From the NCBI RefSeq assembly GCF_900129275.1, contig NZ_FQUX01000007.1, positions 124,001 through 188,000 on the forward strand: 64,000 bases of DNA, in the 5' to 3' direction. The stretch comes from Arenibacter palladensis (lineage in GTDB: Bacteria > Bacteroidota > Bacteroidia > Flavobacteriales > Flavobacteriaceae). A model generated the notes under the pieces. That model had not been told where the DNA came from, searched no databases, and worked only from the letters and a program-made list of their open reading frames with translations. Positions 37,830 through 50,018 of the stretch are shown here, piece after piece. The position numbers and the translations under genes were made by a program. Each line of letters begins with the position of its first letter. Positions within the stretch are counted from its first letter, which is position 1.

Positions 37830-40376
37830 ATGGATACCAGAAGGGATTTTTTAAAAAAGGCAAGTATGTTGGCCGGAGGAATGGGTTTAACGGCAAGTCT
37901 GCCACCCTCCATTCAACGGGCCTTGGAAATTGACCCTGAAAATGGAACTACCTTCTACGACGCAGAACATGTGGTCTTTCTTATGCAGGAAAACCGCTCC
38001 TTCGATCATTGTTTTGGAACATTGCAAGGAGTTAGGGGCTATAATGATCCCAGGGCCATTTCCTTGCCGAACAAAATACCCGTATGGCTTCAAAGTAATA
38101 AGGATGGGGAAACCTATGTGCCTTTCCGATTGAACATGAAGGAGACCCAGGCCACATGGATGGGAGATTTGCCCCATCATTGGGAAAGTCAGGTAGATGC
38201 CCGGAACAATGGAAAGTACGACCAATGGCTTGTGGCCAAGAAGGCCGATGAGGAATATGGAAATATGCCGCTTACCCTAGGCCATTATACGCGCGAAGAC
38301 CTGCCGTATTATTATGCCTTGGCAGATGCCTTTACTGTGTTTGATCAGCATTTTTGCTCGGCCCTGACAGGAACCACTACCAATAGAAATTATTTTTGGA
38401 CCGGAAAATCTTTTGATACCGAAGGCAATAGACCTTGCGTTAGAAATTCTGAGGTAAGCTATAATAGCGAGGCCAGTTGGAAAACCTTTCCGGAAAGACT
38501 GGAAGAAAATGATATATCTTGGCGGGTTTATCAGAACGAGATCAGTTTGCCTACAGATGTTGAAGATGCATCCTTGTTGGCAAATTTTACAGATAATAAC
38601 CTAGAGTGGTTTTCCCAATACAATGTTCGCTATAGCTCTGGTTTTCAAAAATATATAAAAGGAAGACTCAAGGTATTGCCTTCAGAAATAGAGGACTTGG
38701 AAAAGGGGTTGGACAAACAGCCCGAAGAAAAGAAAGGAGAACATTTAAAAGTACTTCAAAAGAAAAAGCAACAGCTGGAACAGATTAAGGAGGTTCTTCA
38801 GACTTGGAATTCCGAGAATTTTGAAAAACTTTCGGAGTTTCAAAAAAACCTACATGAAAAGGCCTTTGCTACCAATGTCGGAGACCCAGATTATCATAGG
38901 GTAGAGGAGTTTAGCTACAATGATAACGGTGTTCAGCGTTCCATAAAAGTGCCAAAAGGTGATATATTGCACCAATTTAGGCAAGACGTGGACCAAGGGA
39001 AATTACCTACTGTTTCCTGGCTGGCAGCACCCCAGAAATTTTCGGATCACCCAAGCGCACCTTGGTATGGGGCATGGTTTGTCTCAGAGGTTCTGGATAT
39101 CCTTACCAAAAATCCTGAGGTATGGAAGAAAACGATTTTTGTGATTACCTATGACGAGAACGACGGGTATTTTGATCATATTCCTCCTTTTGTCGCTCCC
39201 AACCCCAAGGATACCAACAATTTCACCAAAGGCTTGGACACCTCGGAGGAATATGCCACCTTGGAACAGGAGAAAGCAAAAAAAGGTATGGATCCGGAGG
39301 ATCCTAGGGAAAGTCCAATGGGTCTAGGGTTTAGAGTGCCAATGGTTGTAGCTTCGCCATGGAGCAAGGGCGGATGGATTAATTCTGAAGTCTGCGATAT
39401 TACCTCCACCCTAATGTTTTTGGAAGAGTTAATTAAGAAAAGAACGGGCAAAGTTGTTAAGGAAACCAATATAAGTAGTTGGCGTAGGGCCATTAGTGGC
39501 AATCTAACCTCTGCTTTTAGGCCATATAACGGGGAGCCCTACACTATTCCCAAAGCCATAGAGCGCAACCATTTTATGAAGGAGGTCTACAATGCCAGCT
39601 TTAAGGAATTGCCCAAGGATTTTAAACCTCTAAGCAGTGGTGATATAGCCGATGCAAAAAAAGACCTCTATAAGACCTCGTTTATGCCACATCAAGAACC
39701 AGGAATTAGGGATTCTTGTGCTTTGCCGTACGAGTTATATGTAGACGGTGAATTAAATGGGGATAAGAACTCATTTCGAATTCAGTTTACAGCGGCCGAT
39801 ACAGTTTTTAGAGAATCGGCTAAGGGAGCCCCATTTAATGTTTATGCCCCTGGCCACTATTTACAGGAAATGCCTGGAGGGGGGTCCAATTTTTCAGCTG
39901 TTAAAACATGGCCATTTGCCGTTGGGAAAGGTGAAAGTTTGGACTATGAATGGCCTTTGGATCATTTTGAGGAAGAAGGATACCATTTGCGGGTATATGG
40001 ACCAAACGGTTTTTATAGGGAATTTAAGGGTGCTGTGTCCGATCCCGAACTGCAAATAAGTTGTGCATATCAAAAAAAGAGGGGATTTATAAAAAAATTA
40101 TCGGGGAATATAGAGGTCCAAATTTCCAATACCTCCAAGAAAAAGGATATTGATATTTTGGTGGTAGACCATGCCTATGGTAATCCTGAACAAAAAGTTC
40201 GGGTCAAAAAAGGTTCGGTCGAGAGCATTATCGTCAATAGTGCCAAAAGTTATGGTTGGTATGATTTTTCATTGCAGCTCCAGGGGAATACTAGTTTTGC
40301 AAGGCGATATGCAGGAAGGGTGGAAACAGGGAAAGCATCCAAGAGCGATCCTTTTATGGGAAGGGTCGTTTCTTAG
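37830..40376 (+). CDS. Phosphocholine-specific phospholipase C, Tat-exported
   Basis: An 848-residue enzyme that cleaves phosphatidylcholine or sphingomyelin to release the phosphorylated head group. The N-terminus is a clear twin-arginine signal (DTRRDFLKKASMLAGG). The phosphoesterase domain begins with EHVVFLMQENRSFDHCFGTLQGVRGY and includes TYDENDGYFDHIPP and GFRVPMVVASPWSKGGW. Two C-terminal beta-sandwich domains of the PLC C-terminal type (DUF756) follow, around residues 620-720 and 740-830. A predicted coiled-coil of about residues 275-330 (EIEDLEKGLDKQPEEKK) is inserted in the catalytic domain. Full length for the family. It should supply phosphate, choline or diacylglycerol from lipids. 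A terminator follows. Confidence 0.93.
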   Translation: MDTRRDFLKKASMLAGGMGLTASLPPSIQRALEIDPENGTTFYDAEHVVFLMQENRSFDHCFGTLQGVRGYNDPRAISLPNKIPVWLQSNKDGETYVPFRLNMKETQATWMGDLPHHWESQVDARNNGKYDQWLVAKKADEEYGNMPLTLGHYTREDLPYYYALADAFTVFDQHFCSALTGTTTNRNYFWTGKSFDTEGNRPCVRNSEVSYNSEASWKTFPERLEENDISWRVYQNEISLPTDVEDASLLANFTDNNLEWFSQYNVRYSSGFQKYIKGRLKVLPSEIEDLEKGLDKQPEEKKGEHLKVLQKKKQQLEQIKEVLQTWNSENFEKLSEFQKNLHEKAFATNVGDPDYHRVEEFSYNDNGVQRSIKVPKGDILHQFRQDVDQGKLPTVSWLAAPQKFSDHPSAPWYGAWFVSEVLDILTKNPEVWKKTIFVITYDENDGYFDHIPPFVAPNPKDTNNFTKGLDTSEEYATLEQEKAKKGMDPEDPRESPMGLGFRVPMVVASPWSKGGWINSEVCDITSTLMFLEELIKKRTGKVVKETNISSWRRAISGNLTSAFRPYNGEPYTIPKAIERNHFMKEVYNASFKELPKDFKPLSSGDIADAKKDLYKTSFMPHQEPGIRDSCALPYELYVDGELNGDKNSFRIQFTAADTVFRESAKGAPFNVYAPGHYLQEMPGGGSNFSAVKTWPFAVGKGESLDYEWPLDHFEEEGYHLRVYGPNGFYREFKGAVSDPELQISCAYQKKRGFIKKLSGNIEVQISNTSKKKDIDILVVDHAYGNPEQKVRVKKGSVESIIVNSAKSYGWYDFSLQLQGNTSFARRYAGRVETGKASKSDPFMGRVVS

Positions 40377-40410
40377 GTTTGCCATGATTGGTACTTAATA
40401 GCTCAAAAGA

Positions 40411-40443
40411 AAAATCCCATCCTGAATTTCAAGATGGGATTTT
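40411..40443. terminator. Bidirectional terminator between phospholipase C and katG
   Basis: A perfect 11-bp stem (AAAATCCCATC / GATGGGATTTT) with an 11-base loop is flanked by A- and T-rich sequence, between converging genes. Confidence 0.8.
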
Positions 40444-40514
40444 CTAATTAATAACACAGTTTACATATATCTCCTCGAAGTGCTACTTTGGAAATATTCC
40501 GTTTGATGCAGGTC

Positions 40515-42794
<2,280 letters not shown>

Positions 42795-43061
42795 TTAGAT
42801 TAGTTCACCCCTAAATTTACGATAATATTTTCTGATGGATAAGGAATCTTCATCAGTAAAACTTATGGTACTTCAGTAAAATTTATAATCTTAAACAAAC
42901 GGGCTATTTGTCAGGTAGGGGGCCTGTGCATCATTGAAAACATGATTCACTTATGATCAATATAATTTGTTTATTGAAGAAAAAGATTATTTAATTTAGG
43001 GCTAAAAAGGTTGTAACCCTTTATCCAAAGATACTTTCCAATCTAAAAAAATGTATTAACC

Positions 43062-43904
43062 ATGTTAGGAGGGAACAATATAGAAATACATGAAACGGCA
43101 TTTGTGACCTCCACCTTCCGGGCTACTGATGTAAAATTAAGTAGGGACCATTTTGCTTATTTATGGAATAATCCGAAAACTGAAAAATGGGTCGAAGAAT
43201 ATCTTACTAAGGTATCCTCGGAGGAATCATTTACACATTGTTTGAGGAACAGATATTTTTTGGAAAAAATAAATGAACATGTAAGCGAAAATAGAATCGA
43301 GGTTTTGATCAATTTTGGAGCGGGTTTTAGTATGTATCCGTTTTTGCTGGACCAAAATATAACCCATATTGAAATTGATAAACCTGAGATAGTGGAATAC
43401 AAAAAAATGAAAATTGAACAATGGCAAAAAGAAGCTTTACTCCCCAAGCGAAATATACATTTTGTTGGGGTTGATTTTAGTAAGGAATATAAGGAAGGGT
43501 TATTGGCAACTATTAATTCTGTTAAGGGTATAAAAAAGTGCTTTATACTTATTGAAGGGGTTTTGTTCTTTTTGGACAGGGAGGAAACGGATGGTCTGTT
43601 TCAATTGTTCAATCTAGTTCAGGATACTGGAGATATAATAGGAAGTGCATCGTTTCAGGATGAAATTAAGGAATCATTGGTCTTTAAAAAATTGATGAGT
43701 TTTTTTGGAGATAATATTTCTAAGGCAAGCGCTAGTGAATATCAAACCATTCCCAATGAATATTATCGGAATATAGAGAACTATTCCCTGATAGATCATC
43801 AGGATTATTTTAGCCTCTCCAAAACATATTATCATAAAATTGAATTGGAAAAGGAGCTGATCTTAAATGAAAATTTCTATATGTTGCAGAAGGTAGGATC
43901 CTAA
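43062..43904 (+). CDS. Class I SAM-dependent methyltransferase (leucine carboxyl methyltransferase-like)
   Basis: A 280-residue cytosolic protein resembling the LCM/PPM1 methyltransferase group. The start has the pattern TSTFRATDVKLSRDHFAYLWNN seen in that group. VLINFGAGFSMYPFLLDQNITHIEIDKPEIVEYKK is the SAM-binding Rossmann motif with its acidic strand-2 residue, and CFILIEGVLFFLDREETDGLFQLF is the post-motif region. In bacteria such proteins methylate diverse small molecules; the substrate is unknown. A carrier gene begins 75 bases downstream on the same strand, possibly co-transcribed. Confidence 0.8.
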   Translation: MLGGNNIEIHETAFVTSTFRATDVKLSRDHFAYLWNNPKTEKWVEEYLTKVSSEESFTHCLRNRYFLEKINEHVSENRIEVLINFGAGFSMYPFLLDQNITHIEIDKPEIVEYKKMKIEQWQKEALLPKRNIHFVGVDFSKEYKEGLLATINSVKGIKKCFILIEGVLFFLDREETDGLFQLFNLVQDTGDIIGSASFQDEIKESLVFKKLMSFFGDNISKASASEYQTIPNEYYRNIENYSLIDHQDYFSLSKTYYHKIELEKELILNENFYMLQKVGS

Positions 43905-43979
43905 ATTAACCCTTCTTACCGTGTGTTAATTTTAAATGGTTTAACTTAACTACTTGCCAATTATTCACCTAACCAAAGC

Positions 43980-45479
43980 ATGAAAAAACTTAAGTTTCCA
44001 ACTGCCCAGACCATTTTGATTCTCATAGCTGTTTTTGTAACCTTGCTAACCTGGTTGATACCCGCAGGTAAATATGATAGCCTGGCCTATGACGCCGGTA
44101 GTAATACATTTACCAAAATAAGCCTGGAAGAACGTATTGAATTACAGGCTACCCAGGAAACCTTGGAAGAGTTGAGTATAAAAATTCCCATTGAAAAATT
44201 TACCAGCGGGGATATTTATAAGCCCATCGGAATTCCCAATACCTATAAACCATTGGAATCAAGACCTCAGGGTTTTGCAGCCTTGGTACAATCGCCCATT
44301 AAGGGGATTATTGCGGCGGCGGATATTATATTTTTAATTCTTATCATTGGAGGCCTAATAGGCATAATGAACCTTACTGGGGCCTTTGATGCCGGAATTG
44401 CCTGGATGGCCAAAGTACTTAGGGGGAGGGAATACATTTTAATAATTGTGGTTACAACGCTAATTGCCCTTGGGGGAACCACCTTTGGATTAGCAGAGGA
44501 AACCATGGCGTTCTATCCCATTTTAATCCCGGTATTCCTAGCGGCCAAATATGATGCCATGGTGGGCTTAAGTTGTGTGTTTTTGGGTTCGGGTATTGGT
44601 AGTATGTGTTCTACGGTAAATCCGTTTGCTACCATTATAGCCTCTGACGCAGCAGGAATAAATTGGACCACAGGACTCAATAGTCGAATAATTATGCTGC
44701 TGCTTTGCACCACCATTACCATTGTTTATATCCTTTTGTATGCCAGAAGGGTAAAAGCCGATCCGTCAAAATCCCTTATTTATGAACAAAAAGAGAGCAT
44801 AGAAAAGCTTTTTGGATTGGGTAAAATGGATACTAATATAAAGTTCACGAACAGATTACGCCTTATTACCCTTGTGTTTTCATTGAGTTTCATTGTTATG
44901 ATCATTGGGGTTTCCTTTTTGGATTGGTGGTTTGTGGAAATGACGGCAACATTTTTGGTCGGGGCAATAATCATAGGCTTTATAGCAGGTATTAAGGAAA
45001 GCGACTTTGTGGATGCCTTTGCCAAGGGAGCTGCCGATTTGCTCAGTGTTGCTTTTATTGTGGGCATTGCCAGAGGGGTGACCATACTGATGGAGGACGG
45101 ACTTATTAGCGATACTATTTTGTTTTATGCCAGTAACATCACCGAAGGCATGAATAAAGGTGTATTTGCCAACGTAATGCTTTTTATTTATGGAGGGTTA
45201 TCGTTTTTTATGCCCTCTTCTTCCGGCATGGCCGTATTGACCATGCCTATTTTTTCTCCTTTGGCAGATACCGTAAATATAGGTAGGGAAATAATTGTGG
45301 ATACCTACTTATACGGTATGGGCTTGTTTTATTTGATCAATCCCACGGGTTTAATTTTGGCAGCTTTGGCCATTGTGAAAATTGGGTTTAATAAGTGGAT
45401 GAGGTTTGTAATGCCTTTATTGATATTATTGATCCTCACTACAATGATTTTTTTGACTATTTCAGTGCATACCAATTAA
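43980..45479 (+). CDS. YfcC-family membrane carrier (DcuC-like)
   Basis: A 499-residue inner-membrane protein with about 11-13 hydrophobic segments. It starts with a single helix (AQTILILIAVFVTLLTWLIPAGKYD), followed by a soluble loop of about 70 residues and then the conserved core with GLIGIMNLTGAFDAGI, GGTTFGLAEETMAFYPILIP and GSGIGSMCSTVNPFATIIAS. The C-terminal core has the SSSGMAVLTMPIFSPLAD hairpin. The architecture and motifs match the YfcC/ArcD-like carriers related to C4-dicarboxylate uptake. Substrates suggested for the family are amino acids or dicarboxylates; the precise one is unknown. It lies 75 bases after the methyltransferase gene. Confidence 0.85.
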   Translation: MKKLKFPTAQTILILIAVFVTLLTWLIPAGKYDSLAYDAGSNTFTKISLEERIELQATQETLEELSIKIPIEKFTSGDIYKPIGIPNTYKPLESRPQGFAALVQSPIKGIIAAADIIFLILIIGGLIGIMNLTGAFDAGIAWMAKVLRGREYILIIVVTTLIALGGTTFGLAEETMAFYPILIPVFLAAKYDAMVGLSCVFLGSGIGSMCSTVNPFATIIASDAAGINWTTGLNSRIIMLLLCTTITIVYILLYARRVKADPSKSLIYEQKESIEKLFGLGKMDTNIKFTNRLRLITLVFSLSFIVMIIGVSFLDWWFVEMTATFLVGAIIIGFIAGIKESDFVDAFAKGAADLLSVAFIVGIARGVTILMEDGLISDTILFYASNITEGMNKGVFANVMLFIYGGLSFFMPSSSGMAVLTMPIFSPLADTVNIGREIIVDTYLYGMGLFYLINPTGLILAALAIVKIGFNKWMRFVMPLLILLILTTMIFLTISVHTN

Positions 45480-45694
45480 TTGTACCCCATGGATTTTTAT
45501 GAATAACCTTTACTTTCTTATAATAATTAAGTGCGATTAACTAACTTTAGATAATGATAAATCTGTGGCTGAGCCTGCTGTTTTCAATGGCCCTTCATGA
45601 CACGTGAGACTATTATTTTCATAAATGAGGGTACTGGAAGTAATACCAAGGCCGGCATTTTTGTAATAATTACATTAATCGAAATAAAACGAAG

Positions 45695-46111
45695 ATGGAA
45701 AAGACAAAAATAATGGTCCAAGCGACTATTTCTGAAGGAGTGGGTAAGGTTTGGGATTACTATACCAATCCTGAACACATAATAAAATGGAATTTTGCTT
45801 CGGACGATTGGCACTGTCCATATGCATCCAATGAAATGGAGGTCGGCGGAAAATACTCGGCGCGAATGGAAGCCAAGGACGGTAGTTTTGGTTTCGATTT
45901 TGAGGCCGTTTATGATGAGGTGGATCCCTTCAAACAGTTTAGCTATACTATGCCAGATGGGAGGCAGGTAAAGGTCACTTTCTTCGAGCTAAATCATAAG
46001 ACAACTGTGAAGGTAAACTTTGATGCTGAAACCGAGAACTCCATTGAAAAGCAAAGAGCAGGGTGGCAGGCCATCCTTGATAACTTTAAAAATTATACGG
46101 AGTCAAATTAA
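45695..46111 (+). CDS. SRPBCC (AHSA1/START-like) domain protein
   Basis: A 138-residue cytosolic protein covering a single START-like fold. KTKIMVQATISEGVGKVWDYYTNPEHIIKWNFAS is the standard opening of the AHSA1 branch, and the C-terminus ends with a helix (QRAGWQAILDNFKNYTES). Such proteins bind hydrophobic ligands or assist chaperones; no catalytic function can be assigned. It stands alone between the carrier gene and the copper cluster. A hairpin without a T-run follows at 46169-46193 (CTGGGCC / GGCCCAG). Confidence 0.85.
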   Translation: MEKTKIMVQATISEGVGKVWDYYTNPEHIIKWNFASDDWHCPYASNEMEVGGKYSARMEAKDGSFGFDFEAVYDEVDPFKQFSYTMPDGRQVKVTFFELNHKTTVKVNFDAETENSIEKQRAGWQAILDNFKNYTESN

Positions 46112-46240
46112 CTAAGGTCAAAATTACTTCTAACGCGTACTTTGCTTAAATACCGAACCCAATTTAAACTGGGCCTAATGGATATTGGCCCAGAAATGAG
46201 CAATTAATAAGATAATTAAGTAATTTTGTCTTTGTAAATT

Positions 46241-46612
46241 ATGAACAACAGAACCCACATATTATCAATACTTCTTTTTTTGCTGTTTCTTTCGACCAGC
46301 AATGTATGGGCTTGTGGGACTTCTAAGGAGAAAGCCAAATCTGAAAATATAGATTCTTGTAGCATGGACGGTCATACTGAAGACAAGTCTTGTTGCGACT
46401 CCGAATCGGACAAAGAGAATGAGGGCTGTAATGGAACTTGTAGCCATAATTTGTGCCACTGTCCGGTTGTAGTAAATACACCCGTTTATTTAAACGGAGT
46501 TGAAGTGAAATTCTCAAATATCAATACTGAATTGGAAAATGATTGGGCTTATATCCAACAAATTCCAAAATTGGTTTATCTCCCCATCTGGCAACGACCC
46601 AAAATAGGTTAA
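46241..46612 (+). CDS. Small exported Cys-rich protein, probably copper-related
   Basis: A 123-residue protein with a signal peptide ending in SNVWA, then a mature region with eleven Cys in about 55 residues (first CGTSKEK, then SCCDSES, GCNGTCSHNLCHCP) plus several His. The C-terminal third has no Cys and ends in LPIWQRPKIG. The Cys/His clustering suggests soft-metal binding. It is the first gene of a same-strand group with an HMA-domain protein and a multicopper oxidase, so a role as a periplasmic copper-binding protein is a reasonable inference. I do not recognise a named family. Confidence 0.75.
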   Translation: MNNRTHILSILLFLLFLSTSNVWACGTSKEKAKSENIDSCSMDGHTEDKSCCDSESDKENEGCNGTCSHNLCHCPVVVNTPVYLNGVEVKFSNINTELENDWAYIQQIPKLVYLPIWQRPKIG

Positions 46613-46738
46613 CTCTTTTGTAATAGCCATAGGTCTGTCGTATTATTTCCGGTCAGGATCTATGTAATAACCTAGATTAATTAATTTTTATAATTCGAAA
46701 AGGGATTCATGAATTCCTTTTTACAAAATATTAGTACG

Positions 46739-47590
46739 ATGAAAAATTCAATAAATATATTGATGGCAATTTCCGTATTGTTATCCTTTGCAGCGGGCAA
46801 TGCCCAGACAAAAAACTTTAAGACAGAATCTGTAAAAATCTATGGAAACTGCGCCATGTGCGAGAAAACCATTGAAAAGGCGGGTAATTTAAACAAGGAA
46901 GCCACCGTAGATTGGGACAAGGACACTAAAATGGCAATCATTTCCTATGATAGTTCGGTCACATCAAAAGGAGAAATTCTAAAGAGAATTGCATTGGCAG
47001 GTTATGATAGTGATCTCTTTTTTGCTCCGGACGATACCTATGCCAATTTGCCAGAATGTTGCCAATATGAACGAGCTAAAAAAGATGCCCATAATATGGA
47101 GTCGCACGACATGCAAATGGCCAAAGACCATTCACATCATAGTGCAATGACTCAGGATAAAAATGCGCTTTCAAGTATTTTTGAAAACTATTTTTCCGTT
47201 AAGGATGCCCTGGTAAGCACAGATGGTTCCTTGGCTTCCGAAAAGGCTGAAATTCTTTTGAAATCAGTTTCTGAAGTGGAAATGGATAAGCTTCCAATGG
47301 AGGTGCATATGGCTTGGATGAAGGTGCTGAAAGATCTTAAGCAAGATATAGGAAATATCATGGCAACTAAGGACGCGGATAAACAACGGGTTTATTTTAA
47401 GTCTTTATCAAAAAATATGTTTGAGGTAATTAAGGTTTCAAAATCAGAATCACCGGTTTATTATCAATTTTGCCCTATGGCCGACGGAGGTAAAGGTGCT
47501 AGTTGGCTTAGTTTGGAGGAAGTCATCAAAAACCCATATTATGGCTCTCAAATGTTGAGCTGTGGGAAAACCGTGGAAACTATAAAATAA
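46739..47590 (+). CDS. Exported HMA-domain / DUF3347-like protein (copper binding)
   Basis: A 283-residue exported protein. The frame opens at 46709, but the ATG at 46739 directly precedes the signal peptide (MKNSINILMAISVLLSFAAGNAQ), so I use it. The first domain (about residues 25-95) is a heavy-metal-associated fold with the metal-binding pair C-A-M-C in YGNCAMCEKTIEKA. A Met/His-rich linker follows (HNMESHDMQMAKDHSHHSAM). The C-terminal domain resembles DUF3347, with ENYFSVKDALVSTDG and YYQFCPMADGGKGASWLS. These modules suggest capture and transfer of copper in the periplasm. The stop lies 7 bases before the multicopper oxidase start, so the genes are co-transcribed. Confidence 0.85.
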   Translation: MKNSINILMAISVLLSFAAGNAQTKNFKTESVKIYGNCAMCEKTIEKAGNLNKEATVDWDKDTKMAIISYDSSVTSKGEILKRIALAGYDSDLFFAPDDTYANLPECCQYERAKKDAHNMESHDMQMAKDHSHHSAMTQDKNALSSIFENYFSVKDALVSTDGSLASEKAEILLKSVSEVEMDKLPMEVHMAWMKVLKDLKQDIGNIMATKDADKQRVYFKSLSKNMFEVIKVSKSESPVYYQFCPMADGGKGASWLSLEEVIKNPYYGSQMLSCGKTVETIK

Positions 47591-47597
47591 CTTGGAC

Positions 47598-49820
47598 ATG
47601 ACCAATTACACATATTGTTGGGCAGTATTTATACTAATAATGTCCATCCGTTTTGGTTATGGCCAAAATGTAGTTAGATATGACTTGACCGTGACGGACA
47701 CCATTGTTAATTTTTCCGGCAAGGACAAAAGAGCTATCGCCGTTAACGGGCAGATCCCTATGCCCACCCTAACCTTTACTGAGGGGGATATTGCCGAAAT
47801 TGTGGTCCATAACAAGCTACAGGAAGGGACCTCTTTACATTGGCATGGGGTATATCTGCCCAATAAGGAAGATGGGGTTCCTTTTTTAACCCAAATGCCC
47901 ATTGCACCAAATAGTACCCATACCTATCGTTTTCCTATTATTCAAAATGGAACACATTGGTACCATAGTCATAGTGGATTGCAGGAGCAAATAGGAATGT
48001 ATGGATCCCTGATCTTGAAGAAAAGGAAAACGGATCCAACCTTTAGAGAGGGAATTGATGATTTACCAACTGTGCCTGTAATTTTGAGCGAATGGACCGA
48101 TATTAAACCTGAAAATGTGCATAGAATGTTGCACAATGCCAATGATTGGGGTGGAATTAAAAAAGGTACCGTTCAGAGTTATTCCGAGGCAATAAAAGCA
48201 GGGCATTTTAAAACTAAACTGGAAAATGAATGGAAACGTATGCTGGCCATGGACGTTAGTGATGTGTATTACGATAAATTTCTTGTCAATGGTAAGAAAG
48301 AAAGCCAACTTTTCCAATTTAAAGCTGGGGACAAGGTACGACTGCGCATAGCGAATGGTGGGGCATCGTCCTATTTTTGGCTCTCTTATGCCGGAGGCAA
48401 AATGACTGTTGTTGCCAATGATGGAAATGACGTAGAACCTGTAGAAGTTGACCGCTTAATTATTGGCGTTTCGGAGACATATGACGTGGTAGTTAATATT
48501 CCTCAGGAGGATACGGCCTATGAATTTTTGGCCACCCCTGAAGACCGAACCAAATCGGCCTCATTATATTTGGGAAATGGTACTATTCAATTGAAAAGTA
48601 GAATGCCAAAACTCAAGTATTTTGAGGGAATGAAAATGATGAACGGGATGATGAATATGGACGGTTCCATGGATGATATGGGTATGGATATGTCCTTTCA
48701 GAAGATGGATATGAACACGGTGATGTATCCGGAAGTTACTGGTAGTGGTGACATGGAAATGGACAACCAAACCGACCATGCAAATCATTCCATGAAAGGC
48801 AATGCAGAATTGGTTACACTAAATTACGGCATGTTGAAAGCGCCACATCCCACCACCTTGCCCAAAGATGCCCCGGTAAGGGAATTACGCTTTGAACTTA
48901 CCGGCAATATGAACCGCTATGTTTGGAGCATGGACAATAAAGTGCTTTCGGAATCGGATAAAATCCTGATAAGAAAAGGCGAAAATGTAAGGATAACCCT
49001 TTACAATGGATCCATGATGAGACACCCCATGCACTTGCACGGGCATGATTTTAGAGTGCTGAACGGGCAGGAGGAATATGCGCCTTTAAAGAACGTCCTG
49101 GATATTATGCCTATGGAAACGGACACCATAGAGTTTCTGGCAAATGCCGAAGGGGATTGGTTTTTTCACTGCCATATACTTTATCATATGATGGCAGGAA
49201 TGAATCGCGTTTTTTCATATGAAGAGCAAGAACCCAATCCATATCTACCCAATAAGGCATGGGCCTACAAAAAGTTGCAAAAGGAAAGTAACCAACTCCA
49301 TTTTATGGCAGAAAACGACTTCGCATCCAATGGCAATGATGGTAGGGCCATGTTGCAAAATACCCGTTGGAGTTTCGGGACGGAATGGCGTTTGGGCTAT
49401 CATGATGACCATGGCTATGAAAGTGAAACCCATATTGGAAGATACATAGGAAAGAACCAATGGTTTATGCCTTTTGTTGGGTTCGATTGGCGTTATCGAA
49501 AAACAGACGGAATTGTTGAGAAGAACATTTTTGGTCAAGGAAATACCAAAGATTCTAGGGCTGTGTTAAGTCTTGGTGCCGAATATACCCTACCTCTGTT
49601 GGTAACCTTACAAGGAGAGGTCTTCTCGGATGGGAATGTACGATTTCAATTGATGCGCGAAGACATTCCAATTAGTCCTAGAATACGATGGGCTTTTATG
49701 CTAAATACGGATAAGGAATATATGACGGGCCTTAAGTATATTGTAACCCGGAATCTAGGGATTTCTACCCATTATGATAGTGATATGGGATTAGGATTTG
49801 GTGCTACCTTAAACTATTGA
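47598..49820 (+). CDS. CopA/PcoA-type multicopper oxidase with C-terminal beta-rich extension
   Basis: A 740-residue exported copper oxidase that probably oxidises Cu(I). The frame extends to a TTG at 47592, but the ATG at 47598 precedes the signal peptide and is preferred. Three cupredoxin domains carry the four copper-ligand motifs: HWHGVYLP, HWYHSHSG, HPMHLHGHDF and HCHILYHMMAGM. A Met-rich loop (about residues 345-395, with MMNGMMNMDGSMDDMGMDM) matches the copper-capture segment of CueO and PcoA. Beyond the oxidase, about 160 residues (from RWSFGTEWRLGYHDDHGYESE) form alternating polar/aromatic strands that resemble a CopB-like outer-membrane barrel and end GLGFGATLNY. This looks like a fusion of CopA with CopB-like sequence. 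It is the last gene of the copper cluster. Confidence 0.92.
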   Translation: MTNYTYCWAVFILIMSIRFGYGQNVVRYDLTVTDTIVNFSGKDKRAIAVNGQIPMPTLTFTEGDIAEIVVHNKLQEGTSLHWHGVYLPNKEDGVPFLTQMPIAPNSTHTYRFPIIQNGTHWYHSHSGLQEQIGMYGSLILKKRKTDPTFREGIDDLPTVPVILSEWTDIKPENVHRMLHNANDWGGIKKGTVQSYSEAIKAGHFKTKLENEWKRMLAMDVSDVYYDKFLVNGKKESQLFQFKAGDKVRLRIANGGASSYFWLSYAGGKMTVVANDGNDVEPVEVDRLIIGVSETYDVVVNIPQEDTAYEFLATPEDRTKSASLYLGNGTIQLKSRMPKLKYFEGMKMMNGMMNMDGSMDDMGMDMSFQKMDMNTVMYPEVTGSGDMEMDNQTDHANHSMKGNAELVTLNYGMLKAPHPTTLPKDAPVRELRFELTGNMNRYVWSMDNKVLSESDKILIRKGENVRITLYNGSMMRHPMHLHGHDFRVLNGQEEYAPLKNVLDIMPMETDTIEFLANAEGDWFFHCHILYHMMAGMNRVFSYEEQEPNPYLPNKAWAYKKLQKESNQLHFMAENDFASNGNDGRAMLQNTRWSFGTEWRLGYHDDHGYESETHIGRYIGKNQWFMPFVGFDWRYRKTDGIVEKNIFGQGNTKDSRAVLSLGAEYTLPLLVTLQGEVFSDGNVRFQLMREDIPISPRIRWAFMLNTDKEYMTGLKYIVTRNLGISTHYDSDMGLGFGATLNY

Positions 49821-49891
49821 GTTTAAAAATCGTATTAATAATGAAGATTTTAAAACAAGACTAAGCCCAGTGTTTCTATTAATAAGAGAAG

Positions 49892-49942
49892 AAGCCCTAT
49901 TTGCTTTCTGAATGTACCATTGGGAAAAAAATAGGGCTTTTA
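49892..49942 (+). terminator. Terminator downstream of the multicopper oxidase
   Basis: An 11-bp inverted repeat (AAGCCCTATTT / AAATAGGGCTT) with a 26-base loop is followed by TTTTA, about 70 bases after the stop. Confidence 0.65.
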
Positions 49943-50018
49943 ATGTAGGCTGGCATATCTATAAATTTTCAAATGAGAACGCTGTCCAAATTTGAACGGT
50001 TGATCGTATATTTAAGAA

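Noticed and set aside
46169-46193. CTGGGCC/GGCCCAG hairpin as a terminator after the SRPBCC gene
   Set aside because: The stem is good, but no T-run follows in either direction; left as a possible structure only.
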